Made by a program: the position numbers and the translations under genes. A model generated the notes under the pieces. That model was given only the letters and a program-made list of their open reading frames with translations, had not been told where the DNA came from and did not search any database. Shown piece after piece: positions 49,664-57,516 of a DNA stretch of 64,000 bases (within the stretch, counting starts at the first letter, position 1; every line of letters begins with the position of its first letter). Source of the DNA: Streptacidiphilus albus JL83 (lineage in GTDB: Bacteria; Actinomycetota; Actinomycetes; Streptomycetales; Streptomycetaceae); contig NZ_JQML01000001.1 in the NCBI RefSeq assembly GCF_000744705.1, positions 5,342,017 to 5,406,016 of the forward strand, written 5' to 3'.

Positions 49664-49984
49664 ATGGCGAAGACGAGGATCTCCATCAGCCTGGATCCCG
49701 ATCAGGCCGAACGCATCAGGCTGGCCGCGGAGGAAGGTGGTCAGGACGTATCCGCCTTCGTGGTTGCCGCCGCACTCACTGAAGCCGTCCGCCGGGAGCG
49801 CATCGCCGCGTCCTTCGCGGATATCGACGCAGCCATTGCTGCCGCTGAGGCCGAGGCGGAGTCCTTGGACTGGCCGCCTGCGAGCGATGCACCCGCAGAC
49901 GAGGAGTCCGTTCGGATCAGGGAGCAGGTTGCGGCAGCCCGAACTCGGGCGGCAGCTATCCGTGCCCGTCGGAACGCGGCATGA
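49664..49984 (+). CDS. vapB: VapB-like antitoxin, pair 1
   Basis: A 106-residue protein starting MAKTRISISLDPDQAERIRL, an RHH-type DNA-binding end found in type II antitoxins, followed by an acidic/Ala-rich helical tail (FADIDAAIAAAEAEAESLDW) that would wrap the toxin. It overlaps the PIN-domain gene by four bases (ATGA). The N-terminal MAKTRISISLD is the same in antitoxin 2. Confidence 0.82.
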   Translation: MAKTRISISLDPDQAERIRLAAEEGGQDVSAFVVAAALTEAVRRERIAASFADIDAAIAAAEAEAESLDWPPASDAPADEESVRIREQVAAARTRAAAIRARRNAA

Positions 49985-50430
49985 ATTGGGGCTGCCCGAC
50001 GCGTCCTGACGCTGATTCGCTCGGTGACGTGGTGTACGACGCGGGGATGCTCATCGCGCTCGCCGACCCGCGTGATCGGCGAGCGCGAGTGCTTCACGCG
50101 GAGTACTGCCTGACTGGGCGTCCGGTCGTTCCTGCCCCGGTGGTCGCTCAGGCGTGGCGGGGAGGGGCTCGCACCGCCTACCTGGCGCGGGCCCTCAAGG
50201 ACTGTGCGGTGGTGTGCTGCTACACCGAGGCGGAGTGGCGCAGGGTGGGCGAACTGATCGGCCGGGCGGATCTGAACCCGAAGAAGAAGCCGGATCCTGT
50301 GGACGGCTTGGTCGCCCTCACGGCCGTGGAGATCGATGCGACGATCGTCGCGACGTCGGACGGGGACGACATCCAGGCGTATCTGGACCAGATCCACGGC
50401 AGCCAGGCAATCACGGTTCTCGGCGTCTGA
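49981..50430 (+). CDS. vapC: VapC-like PIN-domain toxin, pair 1
   Basis: A 149-residue predicted Mg2+-dependent ribonuclease. PIN-domain acidic residues are Asp20 in VVYDAGMLIALAD, the central Asp in KPDPVDGLVALTAVE, and the late ATSDGDDIQAYL. The 16-residue N-terminal addition before VVYDAG is longer than usual. It is co-translated with antitoxin 1. Confidence 0.82.
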   Translation: MNWGCPTRPDADSLGDVVYDAGMLIALADPRDRRARVLHAEYCLTGRPVVPAPVVAQAWRGGARTAYLARALKDCAVVCCYTEAEWRRVGELIGRADLNPKKKPDPVDGLVALTAVEIDATIVATSDGDDIQAYLDQIHGSQAITVLGV

Positions 50431-50482
50431 CCCGGTCGCGTCTTCATGGGCCGAACCGGAAGTGATATGAAGTTCCGGCAGA

Positions 50483-50650
50483 GTGCCCTCAAGGTGCCCT
50501 GGGGAGATCTGGCAGGATCCTGGCCGGCTCCGGATCTCACTCACCCAGGACGGCTAACCCGCAGCTCAGGGCCACATCAGGCAGTACAGCTGGTGCCCCG
50601 CGTCGTGGAGCCGGTTGGCGAAGTCCTGCCACTCGTGCAGCAAATGATCA
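50483..50650. repeat. Dispersed repeat, copy B
   Basis: It has the left-hand part (doublet gtgccctcaaggtgccct at 50483-50500, then ggggagatctggcagg) shared with copy D and the full core (cagggccacatcaggcagta onward). The core codes the same 24-residue peptide as copies A and D with synonymous changes. It stops at the point where A, C and D continue with tattcgcgcgg. Confidence 0.85.
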
Positions 50651-50874
50651 CCCCAGGTCGCTGACCTGGGGTGATCCGCTCAAACGCCCGCTGACCTGGG
50701 ATTTCAGTGTTCAGCACCTTGCACCGTTCATGGTCGTTTTCCGCCCCTATGTGCACGCGATGTGCACGCGCTAATTCGCCGCGACGAGGTGCTCCGCAGT
50801 AGATCGAACCCTGATCGCGCGAGAGCGATACCGTGGAGCGAGTCGAGACTGCCTGGGACAAAGGAGGTGACCCT

Positions 50875-51450
50875 ATGAGCATCACAGCTGATCATCGCCC
50901 GCAGATGAGCGTCGAGGAGTTCGAGGAGATCGCGGCCCATACGCCCGAGACCGTCACCTTGGAGTTCATCAACGGGAAGATCGGAGTAAAGGCAGTGCCT
51001 GACGGTGACCACGGGGCGATCATCATGTGGCTGCTGCGGCGGTGCATGCAGAGCCGTCCAGAGCTGGACCTGCACATCGAGCAGGGCCTGCGTGTGGATG
51101 CCTACCGGTCCGGCCACGCCCGCCCGGACGGTGTCCTGGCTCCGATCGCCCACTTCGCCGGGCAGGGCGAATGGGCTGACCCGCAGGGTGCGCTGATGGC
51201 GGTCGAGGTCACGTCCTACGATCCCGACACGGACCGACGTGACCGAGTCGAGAAGCCGGCGGCCTATGCCGAGGCAGGCATCCCGGTGTACCTGCTGATC
51301 GACCGGGACAGCTGCGAGACGGTGGTGCACACCGAGCCCGAGGGTGGGAAATACCGCAGCATCCGATCCGATGCGTTCGGGGCGAACGTCGTGATCCCCG
51401 GCCTGGGGATCACTCTGGAGACCGAGATCCTCAAGCAGTACGTTCGCTGA
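50875..51450 (+). CDS. Uma2-family (DUF820) PD-(D/E)XK nuclease-like protein
   Basis: A 191-residue protein. MSVEEFEEIAAHTPETVTLEF, then RPDGVLAPI, LMAVEVTSYDPDTDRRDRVE, KPAAYAEAGIPVYLLIDRDS give the Asp ... Glu-x-Val ... Lys arrangement of Uma2 restriction-fold enzymes. The role of Uma2 proteins is not settled; they are frequent in streptomycetes and cyanobacteria. The ribosome site aaggaggtga is a perfect anti-SD match 4 bases before the ATG. It lies alone between repeat copies B and C. Confidence 0.88.
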   Translation: MSITADHRPQMSVEEFEEIAAHTPETVTLEFINGKIGVKAVPDGDHGAIIMWLLRRCMQSRPELDLHIEQGLRVDAYRSGHARPDGVLAPIAHFAGQGEWADPQGALMAVEVTSYDPDTDRRDRVEKPAAYAEAGIPVYLLIDRDSCETVVHTEPEGGKYRSIRSDAFGANVVIPGLGITLETEILKQYVR

Positions 51451-51460
51451 CCTCCGCCCG

Positions 51461-51590
51461 GCTCAGAGCCACGAGGCAGGAGAGCTGGCGGTCGGGGTCG
51501 TGGAGGCGGGTGGCGAAGTCCTGCCATTCGTCGAGCTATTCGCGCGGTCGCGGCGCTGACTGCGACGATGTGGCGAAAGTGCCCTGCCGG
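51461..51590. repeat. Dispersed repeat, copy C (divergent)
   Basis: It keeps the core in weaker form (gctcagagccacgaggcagg ... ggtggcgaagtcctgccatt) and the junction gctattcgcgcgg, then ggcgctgactgcgacgatg and gaaagtgccctg. Its coded peptide is degraded (WQDFATRLHDPDRQLSCL, no stop). Confidence 0.75.
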
Positions 51591-51608
51591 GAACGTGCGG
51601 GATGGTCG

Positions 51609-52094
51609 TCAGACGGCGACGAGGCGGACGTCCTGTGCGTTCAGCGCTGCCAGGTAGGCGCTGATGTCGTCTGGGTCGCTGGTGAAGACGACTGCGCTGC
51701 CGTGGCGGACTGCTGTGATGGCGACCAGGGCGTCCACCACGTCAGGCCGCTTCCTCGGCGGCAGATCCGCAGCGCCCAGGGCTCCGCCGATTCGGTGCCA
51801 CTCGGCCAGGTCCAGGGCCGTGCTGCAGTGCAGGCATACGGGTTGTCCGGCGGCCGTCGGGCGCAGTGCACCGGGTGAGCTGCGCGCGTGCGGGATGGTG
51901 CAGTCCCGTAGGGCGGTTGCCAGTGCGTGGACGGTACTTGGGGCGGGACGCCAGACCTGCCCCAGGACTGGCCCCGGCACGATGGCGCGGTGCAGGGTCG
52001 CCTTCAGTCCTTCGTGCAGGCGGACAGCCTTGGCCTTGCGATCGGCGAGCGCGATCAGCATTCCGGTGTCGTAGATCGGGACGCGGGCGTTCAC
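51609..52094 (-). CDS. vapC: VapC-like PIN-domain toxin, pair 2
   Basis: A 161-residue PIN protein: IYDTGMLIALADRKAKAVRL (first Asp), PDVVDALVAITAVRHGSAV (central Asp) and FTSDPDDISAYLAALNA (late Asp). The middle contains an unusual insert with two cysteines (QPVCLHCSTALDLAEWHRIG) absent in toxin 1. It overlaps its antitoxin gene by four bases. Confidence 0.82.
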   Translation of the reverse strand: MNARVPIYDTGMLIALADRKAKAVRLHEGLKATLHRAIVPGPVLGQVWRPAPSTVHALATALRDCTIPHARSSPGALRPTAAGQPVCLHCSTALDLAEWHRIGGALGAADLPPRKRPDVVDALVAITAVRHGSAVVFTSDPDDISAYLAALNAQDVRLVAV

Positions 52095-52435
52095 GCCGCG
52101 TGGTCAGGGCGCTGCTGCCGCCCTTGCGATCGTGCGGGTCGGTCGGAGCCGTAGACGAGTTCCATGGCCTCGTCGACCTCGCGTCGCTCTTGCTCGGTGA
52201 GGTCGTCCTCAGCAACGTCGGGCAGGGCCGGCAGTTCTGATGCTTCGGCTTCTGCTGCGGCGATGACCGCGTCGATGGAGGCAAACTGTGCCTCCAGCTC
52301 ATCGGTCTCGGCCATCTGCCGGGTCGCAGCGTTGACGAGGTAGGCCGAGACGTCCATCCCGGCACGGTCGGCGTGCGCTCTGATCCGCTCGGCATGCTCT
52401 GCATCGAGGCTGATGCTGATCCTGGTCTTCGCCAT
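52091..52435 (-). CDS. vapB: VapB-like antitoxin, pair 2
   Basis: A 114-residue protein starting MAKTRISISLDAEHAERIRA, followed by VSAYLVNAATRQMAETDELE and an acidic helical region (DLTEQERREVDEAMELVYGS). The first 11 residues and the general design match antitoxin 1, so the pairs are paralogous or horizontally related. A near-palindromic site lies 10 bp upstream. Confidence 0.82.
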   Translation of the reverse strand: MAKTRISISLDAEHAERIRAHADRAGMDVSAYLVNAATRQMAETDELEAQFASIDAVIAAAEAEASELPALPDVAEDDLTEQERREVDEAMELVYGSDRPARSQGRQQRPDHAA

Positions 52436-52444
52436 AGCTTCAGT

Positions 52445-52460
52445 GTATGACGCGTATTAC
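52445..52460. promoter_or_regulatory. Putative VapB operator, pair 2
   Basis: gtatgacgcgtattac (imperfect inverted repeat) directly upstream of antitoxin 2; its complement aligns with the site before antitoxin 1. Confidence 0.5.
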
Positions 52461-52526
52461 GGTAGGCCAAGCCGCTACTGCCCAGGCGCCGGGCAGTAGG
52501 GGTCGTGGTTGCCGAAGCTCTGGCGG

Positions 52527-52815
52527 CGTGCCCTCAAAGTGCCTTGGGGGACATCTGACAGGCCCCTTCGCCGACTCCGAATATGGCCCGAAGAGGCGGT
52601 AAACCCGCAGGTCACGGCCACATCAGGCAGTACAGCTGGTGCCCCGCGTCGTGCAGGCGGTTGGCGAAGTCCTGCCACTCGTGGAGCTATTCGCGCGGCC
52701 ATGGCGCTGACCTGCGAAAACGTGCCAAAAGTGCCTCTGAGCTGCGAAAACTACCTTTCGTGGTTTTCGCTGTTCGGAGGCACTTTTCAGCGCCATGTGC
52801 CCTGAAAGTGCCCTC
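52527..52815. repeat. Dispersed repeat, copy D (most complete)
   Basis: It carries both side parts and the core: left doublet gtgccctcaaagtgcctt (52528-52545), core from ggtcacggccacatcaggca at 52611, junction gctattcgcgcgg, and right doublet gtgccctgaaagtgccct (52797-52814). It ends 20 bp before the S1-domain gene stop. About 6 of 89 core bases differ from copy A. Confidence 0.85.
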
Positions 52816-52834
52816 GTGGCGCCCTGCTGGCGGC

Positions 52835-53653
52835 TCAGCCCGCCGGTCCCTCCGGGGCTGCGGCGAGCCTCACTCGATGGCGGGGCAAGTCGACCTCCGC
52901 GACCCGGACCGTGATCAGTTCGCCCTCTGTGACGAGCTGCTCCGGGGAGTCGACAGGCCCGTCCGCCAGTTCCGAGACGTGGAGGAACCCCTCAACGCCG
53001 GGAGCGAGGTGCACGAAGACCCCGAAGGGGATGATCTTCGTGATTGGACCTCTGATGACCTTGCCGGCCTGCTTGGCGAAGCGAACGAGCGGATTCTCCT
53101 CCAGAGCCTTCAGCGAGATCGCAACCTGGCCCGAGCGCGTCTCGGAAATGAGCACCTCTGCGGTGATCCGCTGCCCGACCTGCACGACCTCGGAGGGATG
53201 GCTGATTCGCACCCACGACAGCTCCGGCACACGGATGAACCCGGTGCAGGTGCCCTCCGGCTCGCCGTCCAGGTGGACGAACACGCCGAAGTTATGAACC
53301 GCTGACACCGTCCCGGTCACGACCTGCCCGCGCTGGTTCGCCATGAGAAAGGCCCGGAGGGCCGGGTTCTCACAGGCCTTGGCAGAGAAGAGCAGCCGCC
53401 CGCTGCCCAAGCGTCCGATCTCCTCGGCTTCGATCTCCTGGCCCACGCTGAGGATCTCCGAGGATGCGGCGCGTCGCATGGACACCTCGTCCCCCGGGAT
53501 CCGCCCGGTCCGGGCGTCCGGTTCGGTGGCGTCCACGACGCTCACAAGCACATCCGATCCGTCGAAGCCGATCACCCTCACCTTCCTCACCGGACCAGGG
53601 CCGAGCCGGTTGGCCAAGGAACGGAGGCGGGGATCGGAGGCGGAATCGGACAT
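52835..53653 (-). CDS. S1 RNA-binding domain protein
   Basis: A 272-residue protein with two clear S1 (OB-fold) repeats: GQVVTGTVSAVHNFGVFVHL and GKVIRGPITKIIPFGVFVHL with APGVEGFLHVSELAD. The N-terminal 100 residues (LGPGPVRKVRVIGFDGSDVL) may be a third, degenerate OB fold. Similar small S1 proteins occur in streptomycetes and may bind RNA or ribosomes. The ATG at 53653 was chosen because the sequence before it looks like another frame. It is divergent from the gene at 53754. Confidence 0.83.
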   Translation of the reverse strand: MSDSASDPRLRSLANRLGPGPVRKVRVIGFDGSDVLVSVVDATEPDARTGRIPGDEVSMRRAASSEILSVGQEIEAEEIGRLGSGRLLFSAKACENPALRAFLMANQRGQVVTGTVSAVHNFGVFVHLDGEPEGTCTGFIRVPELSWVRISHPSEVVQVGQRITAEVLISETRSGQVAISLKALEENPLVRFAKQAGKVIRGPITKIIPFGVFVHLAPGVEGFLHVSELADGPVDSPEQLVTEGELITVRVAEVDLPRHRVRLAAAPEGPAG

Positions 53654-53753
53654 GAGCAGGAGCCTAACGAGACCGCACCATCCCGGTGAAGCCTTCAACG
53701 CAACCGCCACCAACCTGGCATGATCCGGGCTCGGGACGAGTGTGGGAGCAAGC

Positions 53754-54113
53754 ATGGACGAACGGCTGGACCCGGTGCAGATCATCGCCCGACCGATCCG
53801 AGGGATGGAGCAGGATCGAGCCCAGGTCTTCGGCCTATGGATGCACTGCGCGCGCAAGGCAGGCTGGCAGGTCGAGCCGGTCGATGCACCCGTCGATTCG
53901 GCTAGCGGCGAGTGCGGCGTCGTCGATGTCGAGGGTCTCCGCTATCTGATTCGCGTGGGGCTGCGCGGTCGTGGCCGGGCGGTCACGGCTCCTGATGCCC
54001 ATGTGGGCGCGTTCGTTGCGAACGCCGTCCTGGAGGGTCGTGGGCTTGTCTCGTACCCGGTCTTCTCCCTGACCGTCTGGGCTGAGCCCGTCCTGGGCTC
54101 GGACGAAAGGTGA
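53754..54113 (+). CDS. Small protein of unknown function
   Basis: A 119-residue soluble protein: MDERLDPVQIIARPIRGMEQ, VFGLWMHCARKAGWQVEPVD, SYPVFSLTVWAEPVLGSDER. I recognise no family. ggag lies 7 bases before the ATG. An alternative GTG start is 12 bp upstream. Codon use at third positions is less GC-biased than the core genes, in keeping with the accessory island. Confidence 0.6.
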   Translation: MDERLDPVQIIARPIRGMEQDRAQVFGLWMHCARKAGWQVEPVDAPVDSASGECGVVDVEGLRYLIRVGLRGRGRAVTAPDAHVGAFVANAVLEGRGLVSYPVFSLTVWAEPVLGSDER

Positions 54114-54237
54114 ATCGGTGAGTTCGCGCTCGACGCGGTTCGACTCGGTCGCCGTCGACTCGGTCGCCGTCGACTCGATTGTCGGTGGCTGTGAGTAGGG
54201 TCCACCCGAAAGCGTTGCTCTCGTCGTGGGAGGGATA

Positions 54238-55005
54238 TTGGGCGCCAAGACTGGTCTGCTCGTGTACGCCGACGGGGACGTGCCTGTCCGACTGAAGGGG
54301 GTTGGCACCGCTGACCTGGAGCAGACGAGCGCCATGATGCTCCGCCTCTACCCCGGCTGGACCGTCGAACCGGCTGCTGCGGCCTCGAATCTGTGGGAGG
54401 GGGTCTACCCGCCGGACGGTCGAGCGTATGCAGCGAGCTGGCCGGGCGTGGAACTGCTCTGCGATCGACGGGTTATGGTCGATCGTCCGTCTCAACTCCC
54501 GGATGAGCTGGTCGCTGCGAGCGCGGGCCGACGGATGGTTATGCACGCCATGCACAGCGTGGTCGACTGGCTGGCGTTCGGCGTATGGGAGGACGGACGC
54601 CTCATTCGCTCGCTGAGCCTGTCCCCTGACAGTGGGATCGTCGAGGACATCGGCGAGCCGCTGCCCTTCGAAGCGCCCTTCTGGGCCGGGGAACGCCCAG
54701 CGGACGTTGTTTCCTGGCCCGACGCGGAAGAAGACGAGGAGCCCTACCCCCTGCCCTTCCATCCCCTGGCGATGGGGGAGGACGCGCTGCGCGCACTGTG
54801 CGGGTTCATCCTGGAGGGCCGCCCGGAGCCCGACGACGTGGACGCGGACGCCATCGGCCTCCATGGCTTCGTTGTACGGGACCCCGGGGCCCCGGATCCC
54901 GCCGTGAAGGAGGCTGCACTCAGAGCTGCGGTGGCGGCCATGGGACCGCCGCGCACCTACAGGTTCGGCCCCGATGGCAAGCTGATCAACGACGATGCCT
55001 CGTAG
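54238..55005 (+). CDS. DUF6928-like protein
   Basis: A 255-residue protein. The beginning (GAKTGLLVYADGDVPVRLKG) and the later VVDWLAFGVWEDGRLIRSLS, LPFEAPFWAGERP fit a family of streptomycete proteins of unknown function (DUF6928). The TTG at 54238 was chosen because the family normally begins MGAKT and a gggagg site lies just ahead; GTG at 54226 is the alternative. No catalytic motif is evident. Confidence 0.75.
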   Translation: MGAKTGLLVYADGDVPVRLKGVGTADLEQTSAMMLRLYPGWTVEPAAAASNLWEGVYPPDGRAYAASWPGVELLCDRRVMVDRPSQLPDELVAASAGRRMVMHAMHSVVDWLAFGVWEDGRLIRSLSLSPDSGIVEDIGEPLPFEAPFWAGERPADVVSWPDAEEDEEPYPLPFHPLAMGEDALRALCGFILEGRPEPDDVDADAIGLHGFVVRDPGAPDPAVKEAALRAAVAAMGPPRTYRFGPDGKLINDDAS

Positions 55006-55067
55006 TGAAGGGATCTGGCTGTTCTGGTGAGAACAGGCGTGGGCGTGTCCTGAACCGGACTGTGACG

Positions 55068-55310
55068 ATGGGGAGTTCAGGTGATCCGGGTGCAGCCCAG
55101 TCAGCAGATGCGCGATCTCGGCTGGTCCAGTACGGTGCCGAGATCCTGGACCGGCCCGCCCGACCGTTGAACCTTCCTGCTGAGCGGGCGGAGGCTGAAG
55201 CAGCGTCGATCGTCCGTTCACTTCGCTCGACCCGATTCGGGCCAGGGGCAGTTGGTGCCGGCGGCCCGCGGGCTGGCGGAGAGAGCCGACCACTTCCGAC
55301 TAGAGGCTGA
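55068..55310 (+). pseudogene. Possible N-terminal remnant of a peptide deformylase-like gene
   Basis: The frame reads LVQYGAEILDRPARPLNLPA, ERAEAEAASIVRSL, which resembles the start of deformylase-like proteins (VQYGDPVLRRPARP). The metal-binding GxGxAAPQ, EGCLS and HExDH motifs are absent, and the frame becomes Pro/Gly-rich after about 50 residues. The match is by eye only. Confidence 0.4.
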
Positions 55311-55313
55311 CAG

Positions 55314-55353
55314 CTGAACCAAAATCGCAAGTTTGATGTAGATAACTGAACCA
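55314..55353. promoter_or_regulatory. Direct repeats in an AT-richer promoter region
   Basis: CTGAACCA occurs at 55314-55321 and 55346-55353, three helical turns apart, on either side of an AT-rich stretch containing agtttgatgtagataact. It is upstream of the gene pair at 55405-57355 and could be the target of its XRE-domain protein. Confidence 0.4.
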
Positions 55354-55404
55354 CTGGGTGTATGGTGCTGGGGTTGGCGAAAGCTCTCACTCCAGGAGTG
55401 CTGC

Positions 55405-56196
55405 GTGAGTGATTCCATCCCTGCCTGGGCGCAGGACGACTTCGGCGAGCACGCGGCTGAGGTGCGCAATGCGGTGCTGTCGGCGCTGCGGACCACCGGT
55501 AAGACGATGCTGGAAGTGAAGGCGGTCGCCAACTCGCGGCGGAACTTCGCACCGGCTGGGGCTCGGATGACGAATCAGTTCGAGCGGCTCACGCAGCATC
55601 TAGAGGCGCTGGATCTCCCAGAAACCGAACTCGTCAAGACCGGCACGTGGTACGAGCTGGCGCTGGTAATGAATCGGCTGTTTTACCCGGTCTGGATCGA
55701 AGGGGTGGACCGGGAGCCGGGCGACCAGTGGCCGAAGAAGTCGTTGTCTGGCGTGGTGAGGGAGCTGTTCGCCGTTACAGACTCTGGCCGGCCGCGCTGG
55801 GTCGAGGACCCGCTCCTAGGACTGGACGTTCCAGAGCTCGTTGTGCGTCGTTCCCTGGCTGAGTTGGCTGGCCGCGATCCTCGACCCCGTCTCGTGCTCG
55901 TCATGTACGAGACCGACCACGGCGGCCTCCATCGAGCCTGGTGGGGGCAGGCGGAACTGGTGGATGAGAGCGGTGCCCTGCGATGGCTCGCCGAGCCTGA
56001 GCTGCTGTCTTCGGATGGCACGGCTACGCTGGCCTCCGTTCCCCAGCAGCGAGACGAAGATCGTTTCGATGCCGGAGCGCCGCCCGAGGTACCGATGGCC
56101 GAGCGAAGCGCTCACGAGCGTGGTCTGGACATCACCCCTCAGACCGAGAAGCCCGAGCCAACGGAAGACGACGCGACCGCAAGTGAAGAGGACTGA
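55405..56196 (+). CDS. Unknown protein paired with XRE-ImmA/IrrE
   Basis: A 263-residue soluble protein: IPAWAQDDFGEHAAEVRNAV, FERLTQHLEALDLPETELVK, WYELALVMNRLFYPVWIEGV, RLVLVMYETDHGGLHRAWWG. The C-terminus is acidic and disordered (PEPTEDDATASEED). I recognise no family. It overlaps the start of the XRE-metalloprotease gene by 14 bp, so they act together, perhaps as the substrate or partner of the protease. Confidence 0.65.
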   Translation: MSDSIPAWAQDDFGEHAAEVRNAVLSALRTTGKTMLEVKAVANSRRNFAPAGARMTNQFERLTQHLEALDLPETELVKTGTWYELALVMNRLFYPVWIEGVDREPGDQWPKKSLSGVVRELFAVTDSGRPRWVEDPLLGLDVPELVVRRSLAELAGRDPRPRLVLVMYETDHGGLHRAWWGQAELVDESGALRWLAEPELLSSDGTATLASVPQQRDEDRFDAGAPPEVPMAERSAHERGLDITPQTEKPEPTEDDATASEED

Positions 56197-57355
56197 GCAG
56201 CCCACCATCCCCAACCTTGGCCTCGTCAACGACGTATCGCCGAGGGCAGTCTGGGATGCCTTCCATCCGCCCAGGCTCACTCAGGCACGCCATCTGGCGG
56301 GCATGACCAAGAAGGAAGTCGCTACTCGTATCGGTGTCTCTCCGGCAGCTGTGGGTCAGTATGAGACGGGAAGCAGCAAGCCCCGTCCGGAGCTGTTGCC
56401 CCGCCTTGCCGACGTGTTGGAAGTTCCGGTTGAGTTCTTCTTGGCTGGGCGTCCGATGGGCAAGCTCGACACCTCAATGGCGCACTTTCGGGCCCTTCGT
56501 TCGACGAGCAGTGCACAGCGGGACCGTGCTCTTGGCTTCGCCGCGCAGGTCTGGGAACTGACCCACGCTCTGGAAAAGCGCATTCAGCTACCGTGGGTCG
56601 ACCTCCCAGGATTTGCTGGTGGCGAGGTCCATCCTGGAGTGGACCTGCCAGCGGAACCGGTTGCGGCTGCACGTGAACTGCGCCGACGCTGGAGCCTTGG
56701 GAAGGGGCCCGTCCGTCACCTTGTGCGTCAGATGGAGGCTCACGGAATCGTTTTGGTCGCGCCGTCGGACGCGGATCCGAGCGCTGCCAAGGTAGATGCC
56801 TTCGCCAGCGCCGGACTGCCCCGACCTCTCGTGATCCTGACAGCTAATCGTGCGGACGATGTGTACCGTCATCGCTTCAGCGCCGCGCACGAGCTCGGTC
56901 ACTTGGTGCTGCACTCGGCCTCAACCGGAGATGCTGCCCAGGAGCATGAAGCAAACGCGTTTGCTGCGGCCTTCCTCACGCCCGCGGAGTACATCAAACC
57001 GCTCCTTCCGAGTCGGATGAATCTCGCGCACCTTGCCGACTTGTCTCGCGCATGGGGTGTCTCGGTCAAATCCCTCATCTACCGTTGCCGCGAGCTCGGC
57101 TTGACGTCGGAGGCCAGCGCGAGCCGGGCTTACCAACGGCTCGCGGCTCTTTCCAGGCAGCCAGGCTTCGCTCCTGAGCCTGTCGCTGGTTTTCCGGGGG
57201 AGCAGCCTGTGATGCTCAGCCAAGCGTTCGAGCTTGCTCGTCGAGAATCGGGCCTTACCGTCCAGGAGCTAGCCAGGGAACTGGCGTGGAAGCCTGAGAG
57301 GGTGCGTGTTCTTCTCGGAGTGGCTGACACACGTCCCGTTCTGCGTCTCGTGTGA
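56183..57355 (+). CDS. XRE-family regulator with ImmA/IrrE-type metallopeptidase domain
   Basis: A 390-residue protein. The XRE HTH (about 31-85) is RLTQARHLAGMTKKEVATRI, GVSPAAVGQYETGSSKPRPE. The protease motif is HRFSAAHELGHLVLH with His236, Glu237 and His240, followed by EHEANAFAAAFLTPAEYIKP. A second short helical region near the C-terminus (LARRESGLTVQELARELAWK) looks like another HTH. Proteins of this design (ImmA, IrrE, PezT-linked) cleave a repressor after stress or control phage and mobile elements. GTG start at 56183; other starts upstream belong to the overlapping gene. Confidence 0.86.
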   Translation: MKRTEQPTIPNLGLVNDVSPRAVWDAFHPPRLTQARHLAGMTKKEVATRIGVSPAAVGQYETGSSKPRPELLPRLADVLEVPVEFFLAGRPMGKLDTSMAHFRALRSTSSAQRDRALGFAAQVWELTHALEKRIQLPWVDLPGFAGGEVHPGVDLPAEPVAAARELRRRWSLGKGPVRHLVRQMEAHGIVLVAPSDADPSAAKVDAFASAGLPRPLVILTANRADDVYRHRFSAAHELGHLVLHSASTGDAAQEHEANAFAAAFLTPAEYIKPLLPSRMNLAHLADLSRAWGVSVKSLIYRCRELGLTSEASASRAYQRLAALSRQPGFAPEPVAGFPGEQPVMLSQAFELARRESGLTVQELARELAWKPERVRVLLGVADTRPVLRLV

Positions 57356-57516
57356 AAGTCTCCCCATTCGTATGGATGCGGATGAGAAATGGGTGGGTCG
57401 CGCAATTTACGCGTAGTGCTGGTTCCCGCAGTGATTTGAATCCATCACGTCGAGGGGGCGCGTGATCGGGTTCTCCTTGACCGAATGGTCATCGAATGTG
57501 TCTTCGGTCCCCAGTT

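Noticed and set aside
49320-52830. Possible insertion sequence or integrase behind the repeat array
   Set aside because: No frame in this stretch resembles a transposase or recombinase, and no terminal inverted repeats with target duplications were found.
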